The notes under the pieces: generated by a model
The model's database searches: none
The model's input: only the letters and a program-made list of their open reading frames with translations
What the model was told of the DNA's origin: nothing
Source: Neelides folsomi
Lineage: Eukaryota > Arthropoda > Collembola > Neelipleona > Neelidae
NCBI GenBank assembly: GCA_034687125.1
Contig: JAQGBZ010000194.1
Location: 54,430 to 118,429, forward strand
Direction: 5' to 3'
DNA length: 64,000 nt
Translations under genes and position numbers: made by a program
Shown: positions 1 through 14,760 of the stretch, one piece after another
Position numbering within the stretch: the stretch's first letter is position 1
Layout: each line of letters begins with the position of its first letter

Positions 1-2378
1 ATAGATAATAGGGCATAGGAAGAAAACACTCGGACAATCACTTGGTATTGGAATCCTGGAAAATAGATTGCTTTTTCTCCCTTTGCAATCTCAACGAGAA
101 GAAAATGGGAATGAAATGAGGTCCCTTGTCCTGCATCACATTAAACTTCTTTCTATTCTTTATACGTCTCAATATTACCCTTTGACGGCATAGCCACTTA
201 ATCATCTACCTTTTAAAGTACCTAAATCATTATTAATTGTACCATCTGTATTATTACATAATGGCCAATTTTATAATAATGCTTTTTAGTTAAAAAAAAC
301 CATTTGGTTGAAATTTCCTTATTGATTGAAAGGAAGGAAATTGGAGTGAACTTGATAGTAAATTGACAAGAAAGGCTTAGTTTGACATGGGAGGAAAGTA
401 AAGAGATCCGGTTCTTAAAGTAGGAATACAAAAGGAGAAAATTTAGTCTTTCTCTCACTCACAAGTTCCTCGAGTTCCTCTTTTCTCTCACAGTGTATTT
501 TGGCTCATCCGTCCACTTGAGGCAGACCACAAATGTACAGCTGCATACCATTACGGTTCCCAGTGAAAAATTAGGAAATTACTCAACCCATTTTTTCTTT
601 CCAGACAGAAGGCTCTCTTTTCCCACTACTGAATCACCACCAGGGAAAGACCAGCCCTGGTCTGGAAACCTTTAATATAATTCATGAAGTAAGAAAGGAA
701 GTTATGCGCATACATACCATAGGTTTAGTGTTAGAAATGGTCCCTTATTCCATCTAGAGTAATGGCCAGGGTCTAGGGCTGAATACGGAATGGTGGAGTG
801 TGAAAAGTGGGAATGGAGATGAGATTCCTTTCACTAATACTAATTATTCCGAATCAGACGAGAATGTAATTAATGTCAAATGGGGAAGGATCGAGCTTTA
901 TTAAACCCGGTTTACTGCACCACGGCTCCCCGCAACCCCTCAGCCACCCGACCTGATAAAATATTGCTCAAGTGACCCTTTTATTACATTGCGACCTCTC
1001 GTTTAGTCACTTTAGAACGTGAGGGTTATTTTTATTTAATCAGGAATTCGGGAATCAATTTGTTACTTTTAATTGTTGTATTTAATCCCCTTTATTAATA
1101 TGGCGTTAAAGTATCTTGTGTAATCAAAATTCCAATTTAATAATTACTAAAATAGCTTAATTGAAAATATTTAGTTATTATTTATTTTATGTGGTTTAAT
1201 TAACGAGAATATTTATTCAGAGAATTAAATGTATAAAGCGGAGAAATGTAGATCATAAACCGTCTTTAATTTTCTTTGATGCGGTTTGACCCCCTAAAGT
1301 AAAAAGTTATTAATTTACCAAATTGCATTTTATCAATATTAACATTTATATTGTTTTGGATGTGCCGATGAGGTTGGTGAACATTTAAAGCACGTTTGCT
1401 CAGCCCTTTGTAAATTACAAATAAATATGGGCGACTGATGAACGACGGATAATTGCTTTTGAACTTATTTAATTAAACCTAAAAGCAGCCCCGGGATATT
1501 TCTACGACTATTTGTACAATAATTGGAAAGGGGTGAAATTAATTAATGGGGTTTAATAGGAAACAAACGTATTTTATGCGGCGTACTCCTGCCGAGTCTT
1601 GAGAAAATCAACTGCCAGTCCTTTGTTTATTTCTCTTTATTTATTATGATAAACAGAGGGGAGATGCAGCTTAGAAACTTTGAGTAAAGAAACTTCCAAT
1701 GTGTTAATTCAATATTCGAACACTGCATTTATTATCTGTCTTAATTCCTTTTAATGTTGAAACTTTTCCGTTTTATGGGGACTGGAGTGTTGGCAATTTC
1801 TACAAATGACATGATGTCCACCATCCAATCGGCCCTTTCATATCGAGCTTAACATAGGGGTTAGAAGAGCGGGGGTAAAAGGATTGGCATCTTTTGATCT
1901 CTTTTTATATAAAACTCTTCGTTGATCTCGGAAATGTTTGAGTGAAGAGGGAAATAAATATATAAGAGAGTTCAAAGTGTCATTGCAGTTTGGGACTTGA
2001 AACTCCAAGCCGCATTTCTTGAGAGTTGACACAAAGTCTTGGATGTAAATTGATTCGGGTAGTTACATTCTCAAAAAGATGTTCAAAGGCTCCGGATTTC
2101 GGACCAAAGAATTCTGATAAAGAAATGTTTCAAACTTCCCATCTTTACTTCACTCAACAAAGAGAGGAAAATAACCACTGTCGAAAATTTTATTACACAT
2201 GGGACAAATAAATTTCATGTGGGATTCATTCAACTCTTGAAAACTTCGGCATAAATCCACGCTCACTTTTGATTCGAACTTTTGTAAGGTACTATAATTA
2301 TTAAGCCCTTTTATAATTTTTCATTTTATATATTATATACATATCATCATTATAAATAAAGATATTAGGTAAAAAGAT

Positions 2379-2396
2379 ACACACACACACACACAC
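2379..2396. repeat. (AC)9 microsatellite
   Basis: Nine uninterrupted AC dinucleotides lie in AT-rich noncoding DNA. It is a candidate polymorphic marker and has no other visible role. Confidence 0.9.
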
Positions 2397-5300
2397 GATG
2401 TAATTCACTCAGTCATTCAGTTTGGACTTTTATTCCACCTCGTTAAAAGTTTTCCTCTCTCATAAATCTTTAATAAAATAGTTTATAATGGATTTAAGCA
2501 GTGAATAAATAATGAGATAAATTCCACTTCTGTCCGCTTCATTATTCTTGGAATAAGAAGAATGTGGAAAAGTATTCATTCAAGTGGTTCACCTACTTGG
2601 GCTTATCTAGCAATATTTCTGGTCGTATTTGGGAGTTTAGGACAAGGAAGGTAGTGCCAAGGGAGAAATGAGCCTGTGGAGAACTGACTCTTCCCACAAG
2701 ATTAAAGGACTCGATGTGGAAAGTTTTCCCAATTATGCGGGGCATTTCAGGGAACGATCGAATCATTTTTATCGGTCTTTCTCCGTCCTTCGTGGATATA
2801 CTTCACTCTAGATGAGATAAAATACATTGGTGATTGAGAGCTTAGCGGCTCTAACGGATCCAATTTTGAATATCTTCTAAAAACTCTGTGAGGGCTCTGT
2901 TGGACGGGATCCGTTGGAAGGAGGAGAAATGGTGAATGGTAATGGCTATGAGATTGTCCATAACTCTCGCCCTTCAACTCTGACGACTTTCTCTTTAGTA
3001 GTACACTGGGTCTCTGGTTCCAACCAAGTTTCTTCGTTGAGGAATAAGCTATGGAAAGAGTATATATTTATAATATACATTTATATTATTAAAGACTCAA
3101 TTTCATCACTGGGTCCCTTAAACTCTTCGTTTCCCTTTAAATTCCTTTTTTACATTCTAAATATGTATTACCAAGGATGGAGGCGTTTTAGACGAAAGAG
3201 TCCTTTGGCTCACTTTCCCTATTCCCTTTTCTCTCTACTCGAATGATATAGATGAAGGCAATTGGGGTACATGGGTTGAGTCTAATGGCCCCAGTTGACG
3301 TTCTCCCTTTTTACCCAGAGTGAGAAAAATTTGAGGCAATAAAATGAACCTTCTGGCAGTTCACCGGGATATACTTTATTTACTTATTACGTCCCTCCTT
3401 CCGCACCCCATTATTTACAATACCAAGAGGTATAGAGACCCACTTGCTCAAATTCCTCTTTCATTCAATCTCACCGGTGCTCCACTTTCTTAAATTATTT
3501 TATACGTTCCCCTCGTCTTTTATTAATCCCACTCATAGTGGGTTTCCAAAAGGAAAAGGCTTCTCGACTTTTATGAATTATCTATTTGCAAACATAGAGG
3601 TCGAGGAACCGATGTGTATTTTTTGCATATTTATTCGATAAAAAATTTATAAATTCCTTTTTATTTTTCTGATGCAGTTGTGCAATATGTCCACAAATAA
3701 ATAATAAAAATATTTATTGTGACCTACTTATTTACAATCTTTAAAATTTTCTTTACTCTATGCCGATGTTTGATGTATAAAATTTCTGTTTGCTTTGAAT
3801 GATTTCGATTTTATAAAGCGAAATTGGTACACTCATATTAAGGTCCTTTATGATGAAGAGGGTGAGATAATTAAATTGTAAGACCTTTTGATTCAATTTT
3901 AATCAAGGGTCTCTTTAATCCAATTTCAATATACCCACCCCTATTGATGTTTTTTATTGTAAAAATCTAATTTAGTCACGCTTTGTGAATTAATTTCATA
4001 CATGCATAATTGAATGAGAATAGTGGCAAATTCTCTCAAATTTTAGATACACGAACTTCATTTATATCGAGCCAAGTTGTGTCTGAAACTTCATGGAATT
4101 CTTCATAAGATTTACAATTGATAAAATGAGCTTTTAACGAAGGTTTCATTCATGCAAATGATTGGAATTACCAATAGAGCTCACCATATGGTTTTTCCAT
4201 GTTATTCCTCTTTCATGAATATTAATTACATTAATTTGTCTTTTCATAACATGTTTAGATATGCAGATATGAAGTATGGATGTAAAACTCACTTGCATGG
4301 GGAGTGAGTTGGAAATGTCTTGATTCAATAGGATTGAAATGAATCATTTCAATTTTCCTGCATATGTTCCTCACTATTATTAAACACATCAGTCTCAGAC
4401 GCTAGGAGAATGCGAGAGAGTGTGAGAATGGTTCTTGTGATGATCCCTATTAGTTGATATAGGGTCTTTCCCCCTGCGGTTGCCACTAAAGTTAGCCTTA
4501 TTCCTCAAGAGGAACTTCTGGTATGGAGCGGTAATTTGATAGATGTGAGTTCCGAGTTAGAAGTTCATTCATCGTTCCTCATTGGAGGGCGAAGGATAAA
4601 TCAATTATCGGTAAAAGAGGGGGGAGTGAAATACAGAAGGAGAGTGAGAGGGAAGGAGCTTTTATAATACAAATACAAAAGCGGGGGAAATGTATAAATC
4701 TCTTCAACCAGTAATACTTTCTTTTCTGAAAGGACCTTCTAAATAAAATATATACATACAAAGATCTAAAAAGAATAAATATACTGCATAGCTTACAAAA
4801 TAGAAAACATAAGCTATAACATTACATAAATGTTAGTGGAGAAAGAGCCAAATTCCAAGATTCCATTTTTCCTATGTGGGAATGAAGTCTCGATGTCAGA
4901 GTACGACCTTCTTTTCATTTAACATCAGGGTGTATTCACTGAGAAAACACTCTATGAATTCTTTTCTCATTCAGTCATTCAGCAAATGAGAAGAGAAAAT
5001 AAACTACAATACCAATATATCACTCCTAATGTAATATGTTCAAATCTTCCAATACATATTTAAAGTTTGTTTTTACTTAAGAACACAAAATATTGTATGT
5101 AATAATAATATAAATATTTATAATAAACTTGAATTTGGCTAAATATTAAATTTCAACACTAAAGGAGTTTAATGCAATAATGATTATGAGATTTTTTGTT
5201 TACAACTTTTTCTATTTTATTCCTTCTTTTGGGCTAAAAAAACAAAAGGCAGAATAAAGTATTGTAACATCAAAAGGTCTTTTTTTCCTTATGAAATATC

Positions 5301-7974
5301 TATTTAAGTCTACATGTTCCCCGTTGCAAGAGGTATTAAATAAAAAGAATTTCGAGAAAGCAATTTGAACTCGAAACTCTTCCCAACATCCTGCTTATAA
5401 ATAAGTAATAATGGGATGATATATAGAAATGTGGGCCTTATAAGACCTCTTCCATTAAATTGTTTTCCCTAAGTGCAAAATTGCACTAATGTTCATAACA
5501 ATATAATTTGGCACAATGAAAACGGGGTAAATCTTTTGAGTTTATTTTAAGGGCAAAATAAAGGCGTCTGGTCTGGGGTATTAAATTACGTGAAAAGAGA
5601 CTCACTTTTATATCATTATTACTTCTTTCTGCTGCTCTTGCTCCTACAACTCTAGTTCAAGTTGAGAGAAAATAAGATCATATAACTTCATCAATAATAA
5701 GTACACTCAATTTCACTTTTCTCAACCTCCTTCCGACATGTATCTTGGGAGTTGTTACATGCATTTCTTTTATTGATGTTTTGCCTCAACCTTCTTTTTC
5801 TTACCCATTTTCTTCTCTTAATTTGAATATAAGGTTCCCACAAGGAGGGAAACTTTTAAATTAAAAAGTTATTTTTAATAAAAAAAATATTTTCAACAGG
5901 GCTAATTAAATGCTGAATTATATTGTACTTGGCTACTCTACTAAAAGGGTTCTTGTACTTATAAAATGAATTACCTATGTAATACATAAGTGGGTAATAT
6001 GGGTTCAATGGGAATACAATTTTGTATATATATATATAATTTTGGTATAAGATTTTATTCCTATTTGTTTTTATTACCAATTGAACATATTTCAAATCAC
6101 CATCTAGGAATTTTAGGAAATTAACAATAATGTTGGAAGGAAGGTAAAAACTATTAAGATTCGATATATTCGAGTGCTTGAAAAAATGCCTTTAACTAAC
6201 TCTGATCCGCACAATGGTAATTTTGTGTAGAAATGTTCATTTTGGTCATTTAGACGGAGAAAGCTAGTATAAACCTGCAGACGCAAATTGGCAGTGTCCG
6301 ATTAGTTTAACAAGCCAATAGTCACGGGGGAGATTCGTAAATGGACAGGGGGGATTTCTTTTTATGCATTGATGAAAATTGTATCGGAAAAGAATGCAAT
6401 TAAGGAAGGGGAGAAAAATTCTCGAGGTAGAAATTGAATCAAAGGAAGTATCTAATCTCATTGGACTGAAACGCTCTCCGACCATTTACACATACCAACT
6501 CTTAAAAATAAAGGGGGAGTGAAAGGAAAGAACGAGTTGGTAAACGTTAATACCTAATCCATTCAACATAAAAATTCATTATATGAAAAAATCACTCCAT
6601 AAACTCATGTCCAGTCAATGAAGAAAATGAAAGATTAGATGTTGGAGACTATGTAAAATATTATTACACAATGAGATTTGATCTCACTTAATGTTAGTAA
6701 GCTTTTTATAATATATGTAACTTAAACCTAATTTAGTTTTAAATAAGAACGTATTGTATACCTATACATTATGTATAATACATTTCTAAAAGACAAATCA
6801 AATATTTCTTATAAATTCTGACTCATTTTCATTGTATTTAAATTTTTTAGAGTTTTATGACTTTAGAACCCTTCAAAAATACTCAAGATGTTGTTGAACT
6901 TTTGACTTACAAAGTTTTTTCCCAAATATTTATTTTCATTTGAACTATATAAAATATACCATAGTAGGTATGGACCATACATACATAGTTTGTTAGGTTT
7001 CTTTCATTTTTCAATTTAAGCTGGAAAAATAATGGTTTTTATTGTGGGGAGAGGATCAGGTTGTTGAAGGAAAAGAATATGAGAAAATCCGGATTTATTC
7101 CACAAGGTTTAATCCATGAGGGTGAGGGAGCAAATTGAACCAATAAGAGAGGAAAAAGTAAGTATTAGAGTTCCGTCTGAGGGTCGACATGGGCATTTAT
7201 TTCATCGTCATTTTCCTCCTCCCTTTCCGTCCCTCTTATGAACTTTCATTTGAGTAAGAGTGTTTGAGCATATTAACTCTCAATGTCCCACTCTCCCTTT
7301 ATTCGCCCAGGGGTTCTGAGGAAGAAAATTACAAGTCAATGATTCCCATACAAGAACCATCTGGTTTCGACACTTTGGATTTGCACTTTTCACAGAACTT
7401 TCCCTGAACATTTCCTATTGCTATTGCTCATATCATACCATTCCTCATATTAACAAATATACTCAATTGGTATTACTTATGTGTATATTTTACAAGTGAA
7501 CCAAATGGCGTGTAGATGTTGTAATGGTCCAGGACTTGTAGGTATTAATATGTTGTTTCATTTCCTTCGGGGTGGTTGTTATATTATTAGGGAAACAAGT
7601 TAGGAAAGCGAAAGTCATTTTGTTCAACTCTCCGTCGCTCCGGGGCTAGAGAAATAACAAAGAGCTGGGGGAGATGAGCGATTAAGGAGATTAGGAGGAT
7701 TAGGAAGATAAGGAACAACTCAAACTCTCCCACTCCCATTGATTAATTAAAGTATAATCTTTTGATCCTGCTTATTATTTCACTGAATCACGGAATTGTG
7801 GTCTCCTTCCAGGTGTTCTCCCTCACTCATCAATTATTCCCAAATTTGTTCCAAAGGTTTCATTAAGCTGTTACAAACTATTTTATTCAATGAATTATAT
7901 CTACATGCCCGTATTTATCAAATATTTTCTCACACTAAATCTTCTTAAATTCGTTGTTTCCGACCGGTATTTAT

Positions 7975-8010
7975 AATTATTTATTCAATTATTTATTCAA
8001 TTATTTATTC
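7975..8010. repeat. 12-bp unit, three perfect tandem copies
   Basis: The unit aattatttattc occurs at 7975-7986, 7987-7998 and 7999-8010 without a mismatch. It is a small, recently expanded minisatellite in noncoding DNA. Confidence 0.92.
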
Positions 8011-11000
8011 ACAAGTTTTGTCAATGTTAATAAATGACCAAACCTTCACGGTGTTTGTTGCTAATCTTTAAAATATTCAATAGAGCATATGTCTAAAACA
8101 TTTAATTGAAGATAAAGTTTTAGGTTTTTATTCAGATATATTACTGAAGGACGTTAAAGATTGATAAAAATTATAAAATTAAATACAATTTCAAAATAAA
8201 GGAAATATTTGTAGTAAAGTATGTATTCAGTATTAGAATTTAGAAGTAGCGAATCTATGCATGCATAACCAAAAGAGCAATTGGAGGTTGGGACATTAAA
8301 TAGAAAATAATTTATGGGTTTGGGGGGACAATTAAAGGGGAATCCGGGAAAGTCTTTGCTTTTAGATAATGGGGCTCTCGCCGCCGTTGCATGTTAAACG
8401 AAGGACGTGCTATTGAGTATTATACCCAGGTTGTCCAACTCCAATTCCAATCATTTGGGAAGAGACAAAATGAGAGGGCAGAGACAAACCGAGGGTCTCA
8501 TTTGAACTAAATACAATGTCCAGACAATACAATTAAAGAACCGGGTCTCAAATGGACCCGGCACACGCCACACACAAATCACTGAACTTCATCCCTCACT
8601 GACACTCCCTATATTTACAATCCCAAGATCCCAATGTACTCACACATTAAATTATGTATACAATAAATGATAAGTATTTAGTACAAATATGTATTTACAG
8701 GTATATTATAATTTACAAGACACTAATATCCTCTGTTTATTAAAAGAATATATGTACAGGTAGTATACCTTGACCTTAGGAAAAAAGATCAGATTGAAAA
8801 AATATGAAACCATGCTTTACAATAAGATCTTGAAATAATTTCTTATTTGAGTTTTTTTTAAATCTTTACGTGGAAATCTTGTAAAATAAATTATCTCTTA
8901 TAAAATATAGCGATATTTTCAAATCTATATTTAAATTTGATAAAATGAAACTAATAATAATATACTCGTGTACAGTACGGTATACTTATACTATATATTA
9001 CATACATGTATTGTATTCTGCTTTGAATTTCATATTGCAATATTAAAGTAGTCAATATGTAGTAGTTGAATAGAGTGAAAGCACGGAAGATGTGAGGAAG
9101 AAAATAATAAGTCAGACCCCGCACGAAATCCGAAATCTCCTCTGACATTTAATTTGCATGACTATCGATTCTCGCACATCAATCATTCTAAAAATCTATA
9201 CAATTTTGCGCGTTTCGCTCTTGAAAGTTTTTTCAATTATACAGATATTATTTCTTCCCTTTTTAAATTAAATTTTAAAGCGCCAATTTATAAGAATTTA
9301 GGTGATTAAGAGGATAAAATGACATTTCAAAAAGAATTGTCAGAAACAGGTAACGTCGTTGGAAAAATTAGCGAGGTGGACAGGGGATTTAAGACAGAAG
9401 AAAGGTTCTTGATTTATATTCACTCAGGCGTCACTTCAGGCTCTCGAAGAGCTCTTGAGTATGAGCAATCGCCCTTTTCCCACTCCGAATGTGACAATCG
9501 AATAGAAAGTATTAAAAAGCGACAGAATAATGGAAAGGATCTCACGGTGAATGAGACTTGCTTTGACCTATTGGCAACCCAACCCATAGATCTCAAAGTA
9601 TACATAGAGTATGTATACTACGTCATTTTATCTCGAATCATTAAATCACAATACACTGCTAACTGGCTCATAAATTATATTTTATTGATAAATTACAAAT
9701 TGGGTTTTAGAAATGTATAGCACTATCGGACCATCATAAAATATTAAAGTGACCATTTGTAATTATTGTGAAATATATTTTGATCAGCTTTTGATTAGGT
9801 CCTTTAATGTACTGATATGTACGACTACTTCGTACTCGTACTTCACTTTAATATAAATATATATGTATTATTTGTATTACAAAATCAATATCTTTATTAA
9901 TATATTTGATATATTAACGATCAAGTACTAATACTAAATACAATATTTAAAACAAAAAATATATGTACCTAGATTGGATGGTAATTATGGTAAGTATTTA
10001 CATACCGTGTATACCATACTACAAATAGATAGATTTTGCGGAACATTCGTGTACTATTTGAAGTTAGTATGTATGTAAATATTAGGAGGGATATATCAAA
10101 CTCATGTGTTTCCTTTATTATAAAAGTAGAGTTTTACAGAAAGGGCAGAGGAGGCGGAAACTCTTTTGACAAATGATTTACTCCTGAAGAGAAGGAAGAT
10201 CGTGTTTAGATATGGCCCTTCCCATGTCTTTACCTAATGTGTGGAAACCAGGGCTTTTCCTCCACCCAAATATTCCCAAAGAACCCCAATGTTGCGTATC
10301 TCCACCAGTTAATGTGTCTCTGAAGGACCTCAACACTTTCCCCAGATTTCAGAGCCAAAATGCCTTGTAAATGTAATGATGGGTAGAGGAGGGCTGTCAT
10401 GCATTTTACGAACTCTATTTCTCTTCAACAAAGAAAAAGACAATAACAAAAACGAACCATAATACTCAACATAAGGCTCTAGACATACCCATGTCTGGAT
10501 CTCCTTTATAATAAATGGTGCATGTGTAGGTATGTATCCTATAGGTATTCATGTAGGATTATGTATTCTATCTTATGTAAAGGTAAGATATATTGTAAGT
10601 TACGTAAGTTTTATCTATATTAAACTTTACACTCTAGTGCTGAAATTATACTATGAATATATTTGGATATACCTTTAATCCAATTTATTCAATCCAACAA
10701 AAACCAATGAAGATTCATGAATTTTTTCAACCTTTCAATAATTTTTTAACCACTTGAAAGCATTCAAAAATGTGTGATCAAATACGTAAGAAAATATGAT
10801 ACACAATATACTTCAAAGTTTGTTGTATAGAAAGAGAAAGCAATCTTAGATTCTTGAATTTGAAGCATGACACGAATAATTATATGTAGGTAATGTGAAT
10901 TGTGCAAAATATTCTTTTGTGTACGATATAAGGTACCTGATATATCAAATCTTACGTAATTTAAAGGTATGGAAAGTTGTTTAGAAATAACACATTTTTA

Positions 11001-14000
11001 AGTAATTTAGCATACCTTTGGAAAAAAATACTGATTTCTTACTTAGAAAACGAAAATATATTTGTTATTTATTAGTTACCATGTTGTAGGGGTGATTCTT
11101 TGGATAAAAGTTTGTAGTTTTTTAAAAATCCAAAATCAAAGTCGGACATTTTATCCTTCCATACTAGGTACTATCTTATATGCTTTTATGAATTGTGGAT
11201 CTATCCTACTGATATACAATTTATAAAGTATATTGAATGGCGAGCATTTGAGGCTCACCACAATCATGTATTAATCTGCTTGACATTTATGACGCTTCAG
11301 TCAGTAGGCCCCTTTGTGGTCACAATGTGAAATATCAAACTCTCATGAGGTCAGATGAAAAATCGATATCGTCATGTTCGTCAACCCCAGTCCTTGTTTG
11401 AGGAGGATTGGGGGTCCTCGTGGTTGTGAAAGGTTGTAGGCCCGACAATCGAACACGAACTTTTTTCAAGTGGAAACATTTTGAAATGGGAGTATAGGAC
11501 AGCGGGAGATTGGACCAAATACATACTTTCCCATTTACGCTCAGTTTCGCGATTGACACTTTAAGGATTTCTCGAGTCGAGTAAAGATTTGAGTTCGTGC
11601 CCCTGGAGGAAAGCAAGTGAGACGAGGAACGCGGGAGTGCAAATTGTGGAGAGGTGAGCCAATCACTCTGAAAGACTTCTTTTAATGGGGAGATAAAACA
11701 AGGATCATGATTGAGTTCCGTGGACTAAAGGGAATACAGAGGCTCCCAATCCAATTCCCATCGACTCCCTAACAATCGCTTCTTGCCTTCACTCTTAAAT
11801 GAGGGGGAAAGTAAAAGCTCATTCTATTAACTGGGCCCTTAAAGGGGAATATTTTTTGAAGATAATGGTAAAGTCTATTAAATGGATCCATTAAGGAACT
11901 CTTCATTTTCCATCCACTCCAAAAGTCCCCCTCACCTTTATAAATCTTTGTTGAGGTAGGGAGGGGCAGTTGGGCATAATGAACAGATTTATTGCTTCCC
12001 ACTCTGTCCACCCAATAAAATATAAATACAAAAACAATTTCAGAGAGTTTATTTAGCTTTCTCTCACTTCTCTATCATCGATTTTAAGCTTTACCACACA
12101 AAATACGATTTGCTGTTAATACTTAAAACGGAGGACATAGCTCAGAGAAAAATTTATTAAATTGTCCTTCATATTGTTGAAAGTTTACATTTTTATTTAT
12201 TTTCCGCATTATTTTGAGGTAAAACAGGATTTGGGGAAATAGAATTGAGAACAGATTCACTTTTTTATTTCTCAACCCGAAGAGTCTAAATTGCCCTTTC
12301 AATTATGGAGGATTTGAGGACTTTGAGGCAATGAAATGAGGTCTTACGTCCGTTCTTTTCTTATTTTAATATATTACGTTTTTATCATTGTCTTTTTACC
12401 GTTCCGCATGTGTTCGTTCTTCTTCAAATCTCCAGAAATGACTTGTAAAGCGGATCATAATAAAAAGGTCGCCCTTCCCCCCTTTTCATTTCTTTTCCTT
12501 TTTGGCTCAAGTCTTAAACCATTGTTTTTCAAGCTGTCTTGAGCAAAGTCTTGACGGTCATCAAAGGAGCTTCTGCATTTCAACCATCAAGTACATTTTA
12601 TAAGCATGTACTTTTCTGTGAGTCTAATGACTCTTATGGATTGATCTATAAAAGTTCGTCTTGGGTCATAGTAAACAAATAATATGTACTATAGTATCTT
12701 TTAATTTGATATTTTCTGGAAGCAATTGAGTCATTTGAGGAATCAACTTTGGAAAAATGCCTTTTCTTTATTATATTTATGTCTATACTATACATATAGT
12801 ATAGTATGTATTTTATTATATTTTACATACAAACATATTTATTCATAATATTTATGAAATAACTATTTTACACATATAAACTCTCTTTACTTCGGTTTTC
12901 GGAATTAACAATAAATGAAATGAACTCATCACTCAACATTTTTCAATATTCACAAACCCTCGGCAATTATTATGTAACTATAATTTTTGACTATCTTCAA
13001 ACGTTGGCTGATAAATTTGTTTGCATCAAAAATGTTTTATTTGTTATACCTTGTGTTTGGTTCTGGAAATTGGGTTTGATTAGGCATACATTTATCAGAT
13101 TATTCATTAATGAAATTTTTGGTCAAAACAAAGCTATATTATAAGAGTAAATATTTGATTTCTTATAAATACGTACATATTTATCTGAACCTAGTACCTA
13201 ATATTTATATCTACTGAAACACTGAAAAGTATATCTTACATATGTAGCTCAATTAGCCTTATTATTTATTATGACAAACTTTCATAAAAAGGAAGTGTCT
13301 CCTTAAAATAGTTAAGATTTCCTTTCATAGACATCTAAGGTTCAATTTTTGGTTAATTAAGAACACGAAATATCTATCAATATAATTATTCTAAATTTAC
13401 TTATACATACATAGGATACATAATAAATAAATGTTACATAGGTACACATAAATACAGAGAAAAGAACCTAGATAGGCAAACCAAAGGTGTATCAAGTCGG
13501 ATTTAGATTTTATTTCTTTTTAAGGAAATTTTATCTTACATTTAGAAACGACTTTCTTTATGAAATGAAATATTTCCATACTTATCAACATGCATTCATT
13601 TAAATTATGGTAAAGAGTATTGCATGAGGTATGTAAACATAAATATTAATTGGTTCAGACATGAAAGCACTCGAGAAATTTTTTCGGAAGGTTAATAATA
13701 GGTTTATAAAAGTATCCAGTGTGGATAATCACTTGTTCTTCACAAGCCACCTCTTATTCCACCATTATCATTCTTATAGACTTACCAACACCAGTAATTA
13801 TATTTCGTTTCTGAAATCCTTATTTCTCATATTTCAGTCTTGTTTAATTTCTATGATTGTTTTATGTGAAGTACCTTTTAAAGCGAATCAATTTACTCAA
13901 TTATATTTACATTTATTTTGAGTCAGAGTTATGTTTTGTTGAAGGGTTTCTATTTAATATTCCACTTACGAGCTTCAAACGTCTCTCGGATTGAAAATTG

Positions 14001-14760
14001 ACTTATGGTTAAATGAGATTCTAAACCGAAATGAGATTAACCCTCGTTTTACATATACATATGGTGAAGATGAGGGGAGAAAATAATTTAATACAATGAA
14101 AGAGAGGGCAACGAACCTTGGAACTCATGTAGGAAGTCTTTGAGTCACCCGAGATTTTAACTCGTGTGTGTGTACTAGAGATAATGGTGAAACGCATGAT
14201 TCTATAAAGACTTAATTTAATTGATCACATCCTTCAAGAAATTTCTCCTTTTCTCTCATCGGGCATTTCCAATTTGAGAGAATTTCAAGAGTTGAAATAC
14301 ATATATTAATAGATAAATATCTGTACTATATACAGATAGTAGATTGCAAGCTACCATATCTTTTAGGTATAAAACTCATTTAAAATTGGATATAAAATTT
14401 TCCAAAATTGAATCTGTACTTATTGGATTAACATATTATATTCAACAATTTAAAATTAAATTAAATACCATATCATTCTTCAATAGTTAGTGCTATGTAT
14501 GTATGTAGTGGTAGTAGTTGTAGTATGCATTTTGGATTTTTGGATAACGTTAAGATCTTGTTATCTCCCTTTTTGTAAAAAGAGGAAGTGGGTTTGTATG
14601 AGTGCGAATAAAGGAATTTGCGTCGTGAACATGAGGTGGATTCAAGGGTCCATACATTCTGATCGTAATTTTTTGCCCTTATGCCATTCTGATCGTAAAA
14701 TTCCGATCGTAATTTTTCTCACCTTAAGGCCGTTTACACCTTAACATTTACTTACCTTAA

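Larger units (their letters stand above)
1..14654. other. noncoding AT-rich DNA upstream of the Mutator-like relic
   Basis: I find no gene with recognisable homology in these 14.6 kb. Open frames are short and scattered over both strands. The longest with an ATG is a 133-codon plus-strand ORF at 9319-9720, whose product I do not recognise. Small repeats are present: an 18-bp AC run and three perfect copies of a 12-bp unit. The stretch may be intergenic or may be part of a long 5' intron of the dpr gene. Confidence 0.6.

Noticed and set aside
2220-2300. Possible tRNA B-box-like sequence (AAGTTCGAATC on the minus strand)
   Set aside because: I could not find a matching A box and cloverleaf around it, so no tRNA is called.
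12785-12815. ATACTATA-CA-TATAGTAT inverted repeat as a regulatory site
   Set aside because: Short AT palindromes are expected by chance in this composition, and no gene lies nearby.
14490-14744. Valine-rich ORF next to the MULE relic
   Set aside because: It starts at a non-ATG codon and the valine run comes from a GTAGTAGT-like simple repeat. There is no homology.
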